64,000 nucleotides of DNA from Cordia subcordata (Eukaryota; Streptophyta; Magnoliopsida; Boraginales; Cordiaceae), in NCBI GenBank assembly GCA_028554755.1, contig JAPTOF010000003.1, forward strand, positions 5,417,501-5,481,500. The letters are read 5' to 3'. The notes under the pieces are model-generated. The model ran no database searches and was not told the origin of the DNA. It saw only the letters and a list, made by a program, of their open reading frames with translations. Shown piece by piece: positions 48,733-62,455 of the stretch. How positions within the stretch are numbered: the stretch's first letter is position 1; each line of letters starts with the position of its first letter. The position numbers and the translations under genes are program-made.

Positions 48733-48972
48733 ACATGTTTGGATTGTCTCTTTTTTTTTTCCAGAAAAAAATAATTTTTTTCTAAAAAAGTTAAATTAAA
48801 TTTGCAATAATTATTTGATTTGGCTTTTAAAAAAAGTTGAAACTCTGAAAAAAAAAAAAACTCAAATATAAGTTTTTTTAGAAGCCAAAATTTTCAAGTT
48901 CTAAAAAAAACTGTTTTTTAAAAGCTGTTAAAAAAAGTGCTTTTAAAAAAAGCTAATTCAAACGAGCCCTAA
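48733..48972. mobile_element. MITE, family A
   Basis: Left TGTTTGGATTGTCTC, right GCTAATTCAAACGAGCCCT. The interior AAAGCTGTTAAAAAAAGTGCTTTT-like block (about 48918-48945) mirrors other family members. Confidence 0.62.
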
Positions 48973-48975
48973 AAC

Positions 48976-49316
48976 TAACCTATTTGGCCTTTAAAAGAGT
49001 TTTTACATAAAAGCTAAAACTGAAAAAAGTTTAAAAATTAAAAGCTCCAAATTGGAGCTTTGGAGCTTTTCAGAAAAAGCTTTTGAAAAGTTATTTTATG
49101 TCATGTTAAAAATTATTTTTCTTTATTTTTCTTAAAAATATTATTATATTTTTAAAAGTCTAATATTAACATAAAAACAACTAAAATCTCAATTCCCAAA
49201 ATACAATACCAAACAATGAACTGCTTTTATTCAACAACAATTTTATCTAAAGTTTTACTACTAAAAACTCTATTACTTAACAGCTGAAATCTCACAATTA
49301 GGCCAAACAGAGCCTT
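48976..49316. mobile_element. Possible MITE adjoining family A copy
   Basis: Left ACCTATTTGGCCTTTAAAAG; right, reversed, AGGCTCTGTTTGGCCTAATT. It shares the TGTTTGGCC end common to plant hAT-like MITEs and has an internal short palindrome (AGCTCCAAATTGGAGCT, 49044-49060). Confidence 0.45.
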
Positions 49317-50289
49317 AGTTCTCATATATTTTACTTCACCATGTCTTTTAAAATTTTAAACTTATTTCTCCTCTGGATATTTTTACTCATTTCTTATTTG
49401 CATTCTAATTGCAAAAGATGAATGGACGCTAACTTGCCTCACACTAAGGAGAGTACTTAATCACATGTGTCACATTCTAAGGCCTTGAAAGCTATTTTGA
49501 GGTATAATTTTGTTTATATTATTATTATTATTATATATATGGATGAATTTTTTATACTTTTTAAACATGCTATAAATATAAAATTTGTACTTTTATTTTT
49601 TTGTAATTTTTTAAATGTTTCTTTTACGTTCTTGTTGAGTAATTAATAAAAATAGAGCCCATAATAATTAAAGCTATTGATTTTGTCTCAAATCAAGAAA
49701 GAGTTAAAATGACCCAAAATATTCTATTAGCTCTTAAAAGATAATTATTATTATGTTTTTATATGTTCTAGACATCCTATAGACATAATTTTATGTGTGT
49801 ATTGTTTATGCTTTGTTTATTTTTTCATTTTAGACATCCTATAAACATGATTTTTATATTTTTTATTGAGTAATTATTAAAAGTAAAGCCTATAAAAACT
49901 AAAATTTATTCATGTGGCCTCAAGTTGGAAGATAATTAATAAGATGTCTCATCTCTTAAGGCTTTTTGAAAGATGAAATGGCATATTTTAAAACCTCTTA
50001 AATTTTTTAGGTATAATTTTATTAAAGTACTGTATAAATATTATATTGGAAATATTAATTATAAACATTGAGTAAATAGTGTATAATAACATAAATAAAT
50101 GAAGAAAGAAATCAAACAAGAATTTAATATGTTTGTTATGAAGGACATAACATGAACAAAGATAAATTTACAACGATAAAATGAACATAAAATGTGTTTC
50201 AGTAGTTTGATTTTTATTCTTTTCTTTTTGGGCCTCTGTTTAGTTAGAGTGTAGACCATTTCCTTAAATCTTTTAGTAAGTTAATGGAA

Positions 50290-50455
50290 TTTACATATTG
50301 ACCGGAAAAAACTAAAGAACACACATGCTAGTAAAATAACCCGAACAAGAACAAAGAAAAGGAGCATTGACACTATAAGTCCGTGAACCGTTAGCGTGTC
50401 AAATTGGGCCAGTCCAATAACAACAATTGGGCCCGCAGCGTCCCTTCCCTGTCTA
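50290..50455 (+). repeat. Extra copy of the RIN13-like gene's promoter segment
   Basis: Matches 51915-52132: AAATAACCC.AACAAGAA, TAAGT.C.TGAAC.GTTA, then two TGGGCC site II motifs (50405 and 50428), 23 bp apart as in the downstream copy (52083 and 52106), with GTCCAATAACAA between. No RIN13-like coding follows. Confidence 0.7.
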
Positions 50456-50725
50456 ACGTTAGAGGGGCCAGAAGATGTTTAACAACCAATTCCAAATATC
50501 ACAAATTATATCTCAGACTGCAGCACACCTTACAAGATGTCGTGCACTACTTATTTGTTCGATGTCCACATTTGTTTGTTTAGTATTTATTTGTCCAAAG
50601 ATTACACAATTGTTTGTTCGATGTGGTTTATTCGATCTTACAATGTTTATTCGATCTTTCGCAATTATTTATTCAGCGATGTACCTTAACATTGTGTACC
50701 CACAAATACATAATATAAGTTCTCT

Positions 50726-50934
50726 GAATTGCCAGCTTCATTAGCTGAAACTACAGCTTCCCTAACTTGTTGATATTTGGCACGCTTCTCATGTGCAGTT
50801 CCCGCTGGGTACATTGGAGAATTAAAGAGCTCGAGTTGTGAAGTTCGTTTTCTTAACACAGATGTTGGTCGATTGAATGACCATTACTTAACGGCAGCAG
50901 GACTTTGAGGCATGCCTGTAACCGGGTTGTATTG
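50726..50934 (-). pseudogene. Unidentified gene fragment
   Basis: One minus-strand frame reads QYNPVTGMPQSPAAVK, a stop, then WSFNRPTSVLRKRTSQLELF and NSPMYPAGTAHEKRAKYQQV. The composition is protein-like, unlike random AT-rich frames, and only one TAA interrupts it. It has no recognised family, no start and no neighbouring exons. It may be an exon remnant of a moved or lost gene. Confidence 0.4.
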
Positions 50935-50939
50935 GCAAT

Positions 50940-51914
50940 ATTATTTTTTATACGAAAAATATAGCGAGCATTTATTTATCTTTTCTTTCTTGGTTTATGT
51001 GGACTGTGAAACAAAAACGATATCATCTAAATATGTCTTTTTATTTTTTTTCTTTGAAACCCTCCACCCCTAATGTAATCTGTCCACTCCCCATGGAATT
51101 TAAACCCGAAACATCATTCCTAAAGAAGTAGTTCTAACTACTTAAATTACTCATTGAACTCTAAATGTTTTCTTTTTTATCTTTCTCAAATAATGGTATT
51201 CAAATTTATTATCTCTTTTATGAAAGAGTATATTGTCTATTAAACTATATAGAATTAACTGGTCCGTCAACCACTTGGGCAAAGAAGTAGCACATTGTCC
51301 TTCCCTGCCCATGAATCCACCTTTTTATATTTTTTTGGACAAAATGACATTTTATACCGATAGTGAAATATAGATTTTATTATATCTAGAATAATTCACG
51401 GGCACACATGCAAGACCATGCAATGGGATAGGGCATGACCGAGTTATTATGTAATCTCTTTACCATGAAAAGAAAAATCAAAAGGTAGTCAAGATCTTTT
51501 TTTCATGTGTTCCTATTTTAAGTTCATTTTTTCAAGTAAAATATTTAAATTTGTAATAAAAATTATTTTTTCAAAATTAAATATCAAAATAAAAAGAAAA
51601 TTAGAAACCTAAAAATTCATTACGTATTGGCTTTTATGATAACAGCTTATTTCTGATAACTACTTTTGTTTTGTTTTTTTAAAATTCATATGCCAATCAT
51701 TGAGAGTGTTTCTGCATGTCCTTTTTGATAAATTGTCAAAAGAAATACTTTTACAGTTTTCTATTTAAATGCTTAATTGTAGTTTAAATAGTATTTCTCA
51801 TTGGATGAATCCTAACATAAAACATCTTTTACTATTGTTCAAAACTTTGTAAACAAAAAAAATACTTTAAAAAAAATCAATTCAAACGAGACCTTACATT
51901 TTTCATTTTTGGTC
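50940..51914. other. AT-rich spacer
   Basis: No gene. The right part (about 51600-51890) ends AATTCAAACGAGACCT, resembling a worn family A MITE end. Confidence 0.4.
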
Positions 51915-52308
51915 AAACGAGGTCCTTACATTTTCACCGAAAAGAAAAACAAACAAGCTAGCGAAATAACCCAAACAAGAAAAAGGAAAAAAAAAACGAG
52001 AAAAAAGGTCTTAAAAGAGAAAAAACAGGTCTCCAAAAATTGGCACTTACAAATAAGTACCTGAACAGTTAACATGTTAATTTGGGCCGGTCCAATAACA
52101 AAACTTGGGCCTCAAGCGACCCGTCGCCGTCCCTGATAAATTGTGGGGAATCTCAACGGCTAGGGACTCCCCAGTCTTCACATTGACACGCCACTCGAAA
52201 GTTCAAAAATCAAAACTCTCTCTCTCTCTGCTCCTCCCAGGTTCATACACAACTCACAAAAATCTCATAATCTTTTACTTTTTTATTTTTCTTGTTTTTC
52301 AAGCAACA
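51915..52308 (+). promoter_or_regulatory. Promoter and leader of the RIN13-like gene
   Basis: Two TGGGCC site II motifs (52083-52088, 52106-52111) with a CCAAT box between them (TCCAATAACA). A CT-repeat (about 52217-52230) probably lies in the 5' leader. Site II elements are typical of broadly expressed plant genes. Confidence 0.55.
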
Positions 52309-53685
52309 ATGGCTAAAATACAAACTGTATTAGTTGACATAGATTTATGTTCTTCGCCAGAAATGTCTGACCCAGATGGCACCCCTCTGAGGCCAATCTT
52401 TTGTGTGAAAAAGAGAGAAAATATGAAGGAACTGGAAGAAAGAGAAGAGTGTTTTATACTTGATTTTGATTCTGACGATGATGGTTCGTTTGATATTTCG
52501 GAGAAGATTTCCATCAGAAAGGATCTTGAAAGTAATTTTGCTTCTGATGTTTCTGTCGTTGCCGAGAAAGGACAGGTACGGATCGTACTATTTTGTTGTT
52601 CAAATGGGGTTTTTCTATGTTGTTTTCTGCATTTTGTTTCGTATGTGTTGCGTACTTATATTTCAGCCATTCGTGAAATTCAATTGTCGAAAAGCTATCC
52701 CTTTTCAAATTATATACTTTTTCTCTCTTTCATATCTGGTTTTCTTGAAATTTGAATTTCATGAATGTTTTCTGAAGACAATGTTAATAGAGGAGGCTGG
52801 TAATGAGTAGTCTATTTTGGGTAATAAATCTCGTGCCAAGGCTAACAAATGCTACTTATACTTAAACCCATGATGCTAAGATTTATATCATACTTTCTGA
52901 TCAATTCAAGAAAATGGTTTGTTTAATTCATTTATAGTATAAGCTACTTGCTTTCTGATCAATGCAAGAAAATGTTTTGTTTAATTCATTTATAGTATAA
53001 ACTATGTATTCTTGAAATGGGGTTTGATGCTAGAGCTGGTTTGGATTGGTTTTTCTTTAGAAGTGTTTTCTTCATAGAACTTTTTGACGGAAAAAAAAAA
53101 AAGTACTTCTTTTTGAAAAGTTTGGATTTTTTATATTCCTAATATTTATTGAATACAGAAAAAAGTGGGTTTTTAATGGAAAAATGCCAATCCACATGGG
53201 ACCAGAGATATATGCTGTACTTAAGATCACGCTTGTTAATGATTTCTTTTGTTAAATTCATTTTAGAAACCACTTGACTTGGTATTCTTCAAACGGCTTT
53301 TGATTTTAGGAGTTCCTGATTTTTCTTTCAATATGATTTGAAGAGCTTTGATGATTTTGTATGTGACGATGTTTGATAGGTTGCGTGCCGAGATTATCCA
53401 CATCCAAGGCATGTTTGTGTGGAACATCCATTCCAAAAGACTTCTCATGAGAGTTACTGTGGGCTGGTAACATTTTTATGATCACTAGTCCAATTGATGT
53501 TTTCGTGCAAATTGTATGTTGAGTATATGAATAAGTTTGTTTCGTTGTTGTTTATGCAGTGTTATTGTTATGTTTGTGATGTGCCTGCTCCGTGCGAAAA
53601 ATGGACTGGTTTGACAGGCCATTGTCATGCAATTAATAATGATGCTTGGAAGCTTCAAAGGAGAGCGATGAAACAAGCAAATTGA
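52309..53685 (+). CDS. RPM1-interacting protein 13 (RIN13)-like protein
   Basis: Exons 52309-52575, 53380-53466 and 53560-53685 all lie in phase 0 with GT-AG introns and give 159 residues. The ATG at 52309 follows a CT-rich leader; an upstream in-frame stretch with no ATG is untranslated leader. The N-terminal half is acidic, with FILDFDSDDD at residues 49-58. Residues 90-142 are the conserved family block: VACRDYPHPRHVC, HPFQKTSHESYC, CYCYVCD, and a late HCH. Its Cys/His spacing suggests metal binding. RIN13 was found as a partner of the immune receptor RPM1 in Arabidopsis; the biochemical role of the family is unclear. This copy is short, so it may be a RIN13-like paralogue. No nuclear localisation signal or membrane segment stands out. 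Intron 1 (804 bp) holds a MITE and a tandem duplication. Confidence 0.85.
52893..53002 (+). repeat. Tandem duplication of about 55 bp in RIN13-like intron 1
   Basis: CTTTCTGATCAATTCAAGAAAATGG... and CTTTCTGATCAATGCAAGAAAATGT... both run into TTTAATTCATTTATAGTATAA with few differences. Confidence 0.85.
53032..53203. mobile_element. MITE, family A, in RIN13-like intron 1
   Basis: Left GAGCTGGTTTGGATTGGTTTT; right AATGCCAATCCACATGGGACC. Shorter than the other copies (about 170 bp). Confidence 0.6.
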
Positions 53686-55596
53686 GATGCTAATTGTGGT
53701 TTTGATGTTTCCAGGCTCGTGTTTTCGTGATTTTGACAGTGTAAGCAGCCGATGCTTCTATAGAGGTTGCTTCTGAAATAATCATATCAAATACACAAGA
53801 ATCAGTTCTTGAGTTAGTGAATTGAAGGCTATATTATTTGGTAGGGGTTCGTGCCCATGGATCACTGAGGAGATGCAACTAGCATTCCTCATTTTTGCTT
53901 GGCTAACTATATGTAAATATGAAAACATCTTAGTGAATTGTTTAAAAAATTTTGAGCTTCATTATGGGTTTATCTCAATCCCCATTCTAGTGCTCTGGGG
54001 TAAACATAGTAATATGTTGCTTGTTCTGTTATGTGAAATTGAGCAGCCTTTAGCTTTCTGGTTCCTTTCATATGCTTAATGTGTAAACTTTTAAGTTCCC
54101 TTTTTGTCTCTTGTTGCCTGTTGCTTTCAACGGTCAATTGTATCACTTGATATGCCGATGCCAGGCTTCTCCTGTTTAGCCATTGTTCTTAGTACCAGGA
54201 AGGCTGGCAATCTGCCTTGGACATTTTCCTTCTTAGCATCCGTTACTTTACTAGCCCGTCAAGAGTTTTTATATTAATACATATAAAGGGTGTCTGTCTG
54301 CTTATTGGTTCATTGATTAGGGGTGCATAACTTTCAAAAAACCTGTGGATTGAGCTCTAAATCTTGAGGCGGCATTCTGGTTGTTGTGGAACAGTTAAAG
54401 CGAGCAAAAAGCGTAATCATCTGGATCAAACGGCCAGGGGAGGTTTTGCCGGTGAGCAAAAAAGCGGTCTAAACACCTCCTCCACCAATGAAGCCAGAAA
54501 TGTCCTGATGATGGCTGCTTAGGATAGTTTTGTCTGAACATAGGTGACGCCTTGATGAAATCTATAAGATGGCAGATGCAAATGGTACCTTTATAACCTT
54601 AGCTTGTTTCTCTACTTCCTCAGCCATGTTGCTCAAGTTGGGGTAGTTCGGAAACTTTGCCAAAAATTATGACTTAAGCCGGTGATTATGAATGCATTAA
54701 GATTTTTGGACTGTTGAGTGCTTGTCAGAGCTCTGGAAAGTTGTTTTTGATCCTAGCATTCTTATTGCATTTCTTTTCTGTCATCCAACTTGTTTTGTTC
54801 TACACTAATTACATTGTTCAGTTTCCATAATCATGTGATGTTTAGGTTATAGAAGATCAGGGATTTGGATCCCGTAATGTTCTAAGAGAGATTCAGTGAC
54901 GGTGAATTGTTACTACTATTAGATTTGTGTAACGTTACGAGCTAATGCAAATACATAGACAACGCCATAAAATTTGAACATATGCTAGTGATTGAGATGC
55001 TGCAGAAGTTGTTGATTTCAATACGTGGTGAATTGCATAACACAAATTCTGTTTGAACCTGAAAGGAATAGAAAAGCTTACGTCAGTTGGTGATAGCTTT
55101 AAGTTGGAGGGAAGAAAGAAAACTACTGCTTAAAATCAATCCAATTAGCAAAAGAAATCCAATAAAAGCAGGGCAGGATAATTATGTAGTAGCAAAAAGA
55201 GGGGGAAAAAGAAAAACGATATATTCACCAAATCACATGACTTATTAATTCCAGCAAAACAAGGTAATACAGACAATCTCCAATTTATGAGTTTGATATT
55301 TTGATGAACAATTGCAACCAAATCAAATCTAATACAAATAAGTAGTACAATTATATGGTTTGACAATATTACTTGTCTCTCAATAGTCGTTTTCTCTATA
55401 AATTTCGTGCATGTAAAATATTATTTCAAGTGCTACATTTAAAGATTTGGAAGTTACAAAATCTAATAAAAACTAATCTAACAATATGCCCCCCCCCCCC
55501 CCAAAAGATTCTGTAGCACAAAATCAAATTACAACAACTGAAACAGTGTATATAATTTAACCATCTAGATAAAATGTTTAAAATTTGAATAAAATG
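53686..55596. other. 3' flank and spacer between RIN13-like and NACA genes
   Basis: The start should be the RIN13-like 3' untranslated region. No further gene was recognised; the open frames at 53822-54079 and 55145-55366 show no motifs. A C homopolymer of about 14 sits at 55489-55502. Confidence 0.45.
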
Positions 55597-55670
55597 ATAA
55601 ATTTGGGCCTTTGTCGATCAAATTTTGAAGGATTGTTCAACCGGACTGAAACATTTTAGAAAGATGGAGT

Positions 55671-55788
55671 TGGGCCCAATTCTCAATAACTTGCAAAGGC
55701 CCAAATAATAGAAACCCTAGAACTATAAAATCTCACCATGTCTACTACAACGCTATCACTCTCTTTCACACACACACACACACACACT
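55671..55788 (+). promoter_or_regulatory. Site II, telo box and TATA box of the NACA gene
   Basis: TGGGCCC (55671), GGCCCA (55698-55703, inverted TGGGCC), telo box AAACCCTA (55712-55719) and TATAAA (55724-55729) are followed by a CA repeat (about 55768-55788) before the ATG at 55850. Site II plus telo box is the usual pair in plant promoters of translation-machinery genes, which fits the product. Confidence 0.75.
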
Positions 55789-55849
55789 TACGTAGCGTTT
55801 TATCCAACATTTGCAGCGAAATCAAGCTAAAGTAGCCGCAGCAGAAGCC

Positions 55850-57734
<1,885 letters not shown>

Positions 57735-58589
57735 ATTTAATTCTACTGGTTTTTTCAAGGAATCCTATCTGATGATAAGTTTTGTGCAACTATGTTATTC
57801 TATATTTCTTTTGCGGTTGTGAACACTATATTGAGTAGTTATATTGCCCCGCTTTTCCCACCTGGGACTTCGATTAGTTTCACTAAAGCAAGTGTTCTTT
57901 GGGATTCCTGTGATTGATTACTGATGGATCTTTGTCTAATCTGGTTTGTTGAGTCTGAGGCGTGTGTTTATATAAGGTGTGTAGACTTCTTACCATCCAC
58001 AAATCCTTTAATTGCTAGCCTGAGGGTCTGTTCTTTGGTCTTATCCTTCAGCATGGCCAGCCTGCGGCTCTTTCCTCAGGGTGTTGCCGGATAGGGTTGG
58101 TCCTCGGTCCTCCGTCCTCGGGGGTTGTAGGATGGATTGTTACAAGAAACGTCTGATGCAAATTATGTGTTACTAGAAATATTGCCTGTGTTACGCATAA
58201 ATTGCAAGTAGGGTCTAAATGTGTATTCTATTTGCATGTTATACCTCATTTTTAGTTTATGCATCATCATTAAAGCACTGAAAGAAATATGCATTCTGAT
58301 GGTTTTGTACTACAATTTTAATCCATGTATCAGCAGTTCATCACTAAAATTTTCAAAGAATTCTATGTCTTTAGAGAATAATATACATGCACGGAATCCA
58401 TTTGTGTTTACAATGCTACATACTCATGTCATGCATCAAAACGGCCACATCAACTCTCCAGTAAAGGCTGATGTGTTGAGTTACAGTAAATTCTCAGGGT
58501 TGATGTGTCAAGCCCTACCATCACTTCTTTAGCTTTAGGATATGTGTAGATGTGCATAAATAGATAGATTAGTTTTCAAGATTTGGGTT
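57735..58589. other. NACA 3' flank
   Basis: Begins with the NACA 3' untranslated region. A GC-richer patch at about 58020-58135 (CTCGGTCCTCCGTCCTCGGG) has no recognised gene or repeat. The open frame at 58221-58532 has no motif. Confidence 0.45.
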
Positions 58590-59063
58590 AAATCTCACAA
58601 TAAGTCTTTGTTTTTTTTTTTCCAAATTAGTCCTCATTGTTTTAAAATATTCAACTTAATCTTTACTAATTTACAAATGTAGTTGGATTAGTTTCAATTG
58701 TTTAGAAACATTTATACTATTGTTCAATGTTTTTCAAGGATAGTCAATATTTAGTCCGTAATATTTTATAAATTTAATCAAATTAGTTCTCATTTTAAGA
58801 AAAAATGAAAAGAAGCAGACCAATTTGAGGAAGTTTGTAAAATATCAAGGACTAGTATTGAGTTTTTTTTTTTTTTTGGAGACTAATTTGACTATGTTTT
58901 TAAAACTTCAAGGACTAATATGAATTTTTCTAGACAATAAAGGACTGGTATTATTATATTTGTGAAATATCAAGAACTAATTTGAATATTATTGTGAGAT
59001 ATTAAAGACTAATTTGAATATTTTAGACAAGTGAAGAAACAACAGGGATTAGTTGTGAAATTT
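58590..59063. mobile_element. TIR repeat (about 470 bp)
   Basis: Left AAATCTCACAATAAGTCTTTGTT; the reversed right end reads AAATTTCACAACTAATCCCTGTT. The interior repeats AAGGACTAAT/ATTAGTCCT words in both orientations. Non-coding; superfamily unknown. Confidence 0.55.
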
Positions 59064-59175
59064 TTTTTTTAGATTTCATATTTGAGAAATTTTTAGCTGA
59101 GATTAACAGCTCTCAACGAGTTGCTTAAATATATTGCTAGCTCACTGTTTCGCTATTATCCCTAGAAATAAAGCT

Positions 59176-60640
<1,465 letters not shown>

Positions 60641-62455
60641 TTCTTTTACTCACAGAATTTTCAGTACTGGACATGTCTAATGATGCTGCAGAAACTTGTC
60701 AACCTACAACAAGTTGCAGCATGGCCTTAAACTTGATATAACTAACTTGGAATTTAAATATACGAAAGAAGACTAGTAAAAGCAACAAGCCATTCTCTTT
60801 GCTAGCTTCAGGAGTTGGTTGGATTCACTCAAAACAATGAATTGAGTTGTCCATCAAAGCATTTTGAGTTTTTCCATTTAATGTTGATTCTTTTAAAGAC
60901 GAGAAAATTTTATTTTCTTGTGGTGTCGTAGTTGTATCTTGATGTAGGATATTTAATAGTTGATGTTTCTCGTAACTATGCTTTATTGTGTGCAACAATT
61001 TAAATTCAAATCTACCTTTTTTTTTTTTCTAGTTGAACTATGAGAATATTAGGAGCTAAAAGAAAATTGGAGTACTTAGGCTTGGCCTGGATTTAGAATT
61101 TTCTTTTCCCCAGTCCACTAAATCAGAGAAATTTGACTCAATTAGCTTCGGTTGAATGTGATTAGCTATAGAATTTACATTTGCAAAGACTTTTGCCCAT
61201 TAAAGTGTTACATTAAAATCATTTAATTTATTGTTAAAAATCTGGAAATATTGTGTACCCAAACTTGTGAAAGACTAGGGATTAGAGAGCAGTTTGAGTG
61301 GTTTAGGTTACTCTCCTTACAAGTGATGATCGGGGTTCAGACGAGAGGATTTGGATTTGGGGAGGAGGATAAGAGGAAGAATCATAGAAGACTAAAAGAA
61401 AACAAATTACATGAGATGCTTCAAAATTACTTATTTTCATTTTTAAAAATCGAGACCTATTGTTTCCAATCCTCACAAGCATTGCTTTGATTACAAATGA
61501 AGGGATGATGCATGAATATTTCCTTCTTGACGCACCCTTTCTGGCTTTTTAACAAAATGAAATAAGCAGATCTTCACAAATCCTAACTGAAAAAGGAAAG
61601 AATCAGACGCTGCCCATGCGCGGCATGGGAGCCTTATATTTCGGGTAACATGTTATCTGTCCCCTTCTATAACCAGAATCTCATTCTGCACACGACTCTC
61701 GGTTAAATCTATTTCAAAGTTACAAACTTTATAGTGTAATAATATGACATAATATATGTGCTAAATCAGTTACGACAGAAGTTCGACTAGAACATCTTTC
61801 AACCCACAAGCCAATGCCTTAACCATTTATTTCTACGTTTAACGAGCAAAAGAAACTAGCTTTTACAGGTCAGGCACGACACGTGCAGGTCGCTCCTCGC
61901 TCCTCACCAACCCGAAGGACTGTTATGTAAATGCTTACTGGTACCCTGGAGATTCCATGCTCTTGCAATCACAAATGGGCATCATAATTGTAAATCTATA
62001 TTTGAACTTAAGCAAGTGGTTTAGAAATAACTACAACTTGCAAATCAATCGTTACTTGGCAGATTTATGCAAATGCAAAGTATGATTATAAGTGCTAGTC
62101 CACTGCAATTGTCCTAAGGGACACTGCATGCAGATGCTGGCAAAGGTACTCCTAACTCAAATCAGTGAATGCATACCATACGAACCTTTTCATGATCAGT
62201 CTCCAATGAGCTAGGTGAAGGTAAAGGGTGTTCATAGAAAGAAAAACACACTCATGGCAGTATAATGTAGGTTTCAAAAGTTCACATCAAGCTCAAAGTA
62301 CGTTTAAGACGTTTTCAAGATGAGTTTTCCCTCCCACCCCAACCCAAGCCCCCACCAAGATTACTACTATATAATATATACATAGACTAGTTATGTACAA
62401 GACGACTTGGAATGATGATAACACTGCTCAGCAGCACTTGGATCAATTCTGATAT
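60641..62455. other. Spacer between peroxidase and the duplicated-exon gene
   Basis: The left end should contain the peroxidase promoter. A perfect 7-bp hairpin CCCATGC/GCATGGG lies at about 61614-61630. The right 150-200 bp are probably the 3' untranslated region of the minus-strand gene ending at 62456. No other gene was recognised. Confidence 0.45.

Larger units (their letters stand above)
46117..50289. other. Downstream flank and gene-poor region
   Basis: The first about 300 bp should hold the DMR6-like 3' untranslated region; it includes an inverted repeat, AGTCATCTGA (46179-46188) against TCAGATGACT (46209-46218). Blocks near 46600-46930 and 49620-49980 share TTTTATTGAGTAATTAATAAAA and GTAGAGCCC-like words, suggesting copies of one unclassified repeat. 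No gene was found. Confidence 0.45.

Noticed and set aside
52105..52308. In-frame upstream extension of the RIN13-like protein
   Set aside because: It has no ATG before 52309, and the stretch carries promoter motifs and a CT-rich leader.
61614..61630. Hairpin CCCATGCGCGGCATGGG as a Helitron 3' end or terminator
   Set aside because: There is no CTAG 10-12 bases later, and plant genes do not use such terminators.
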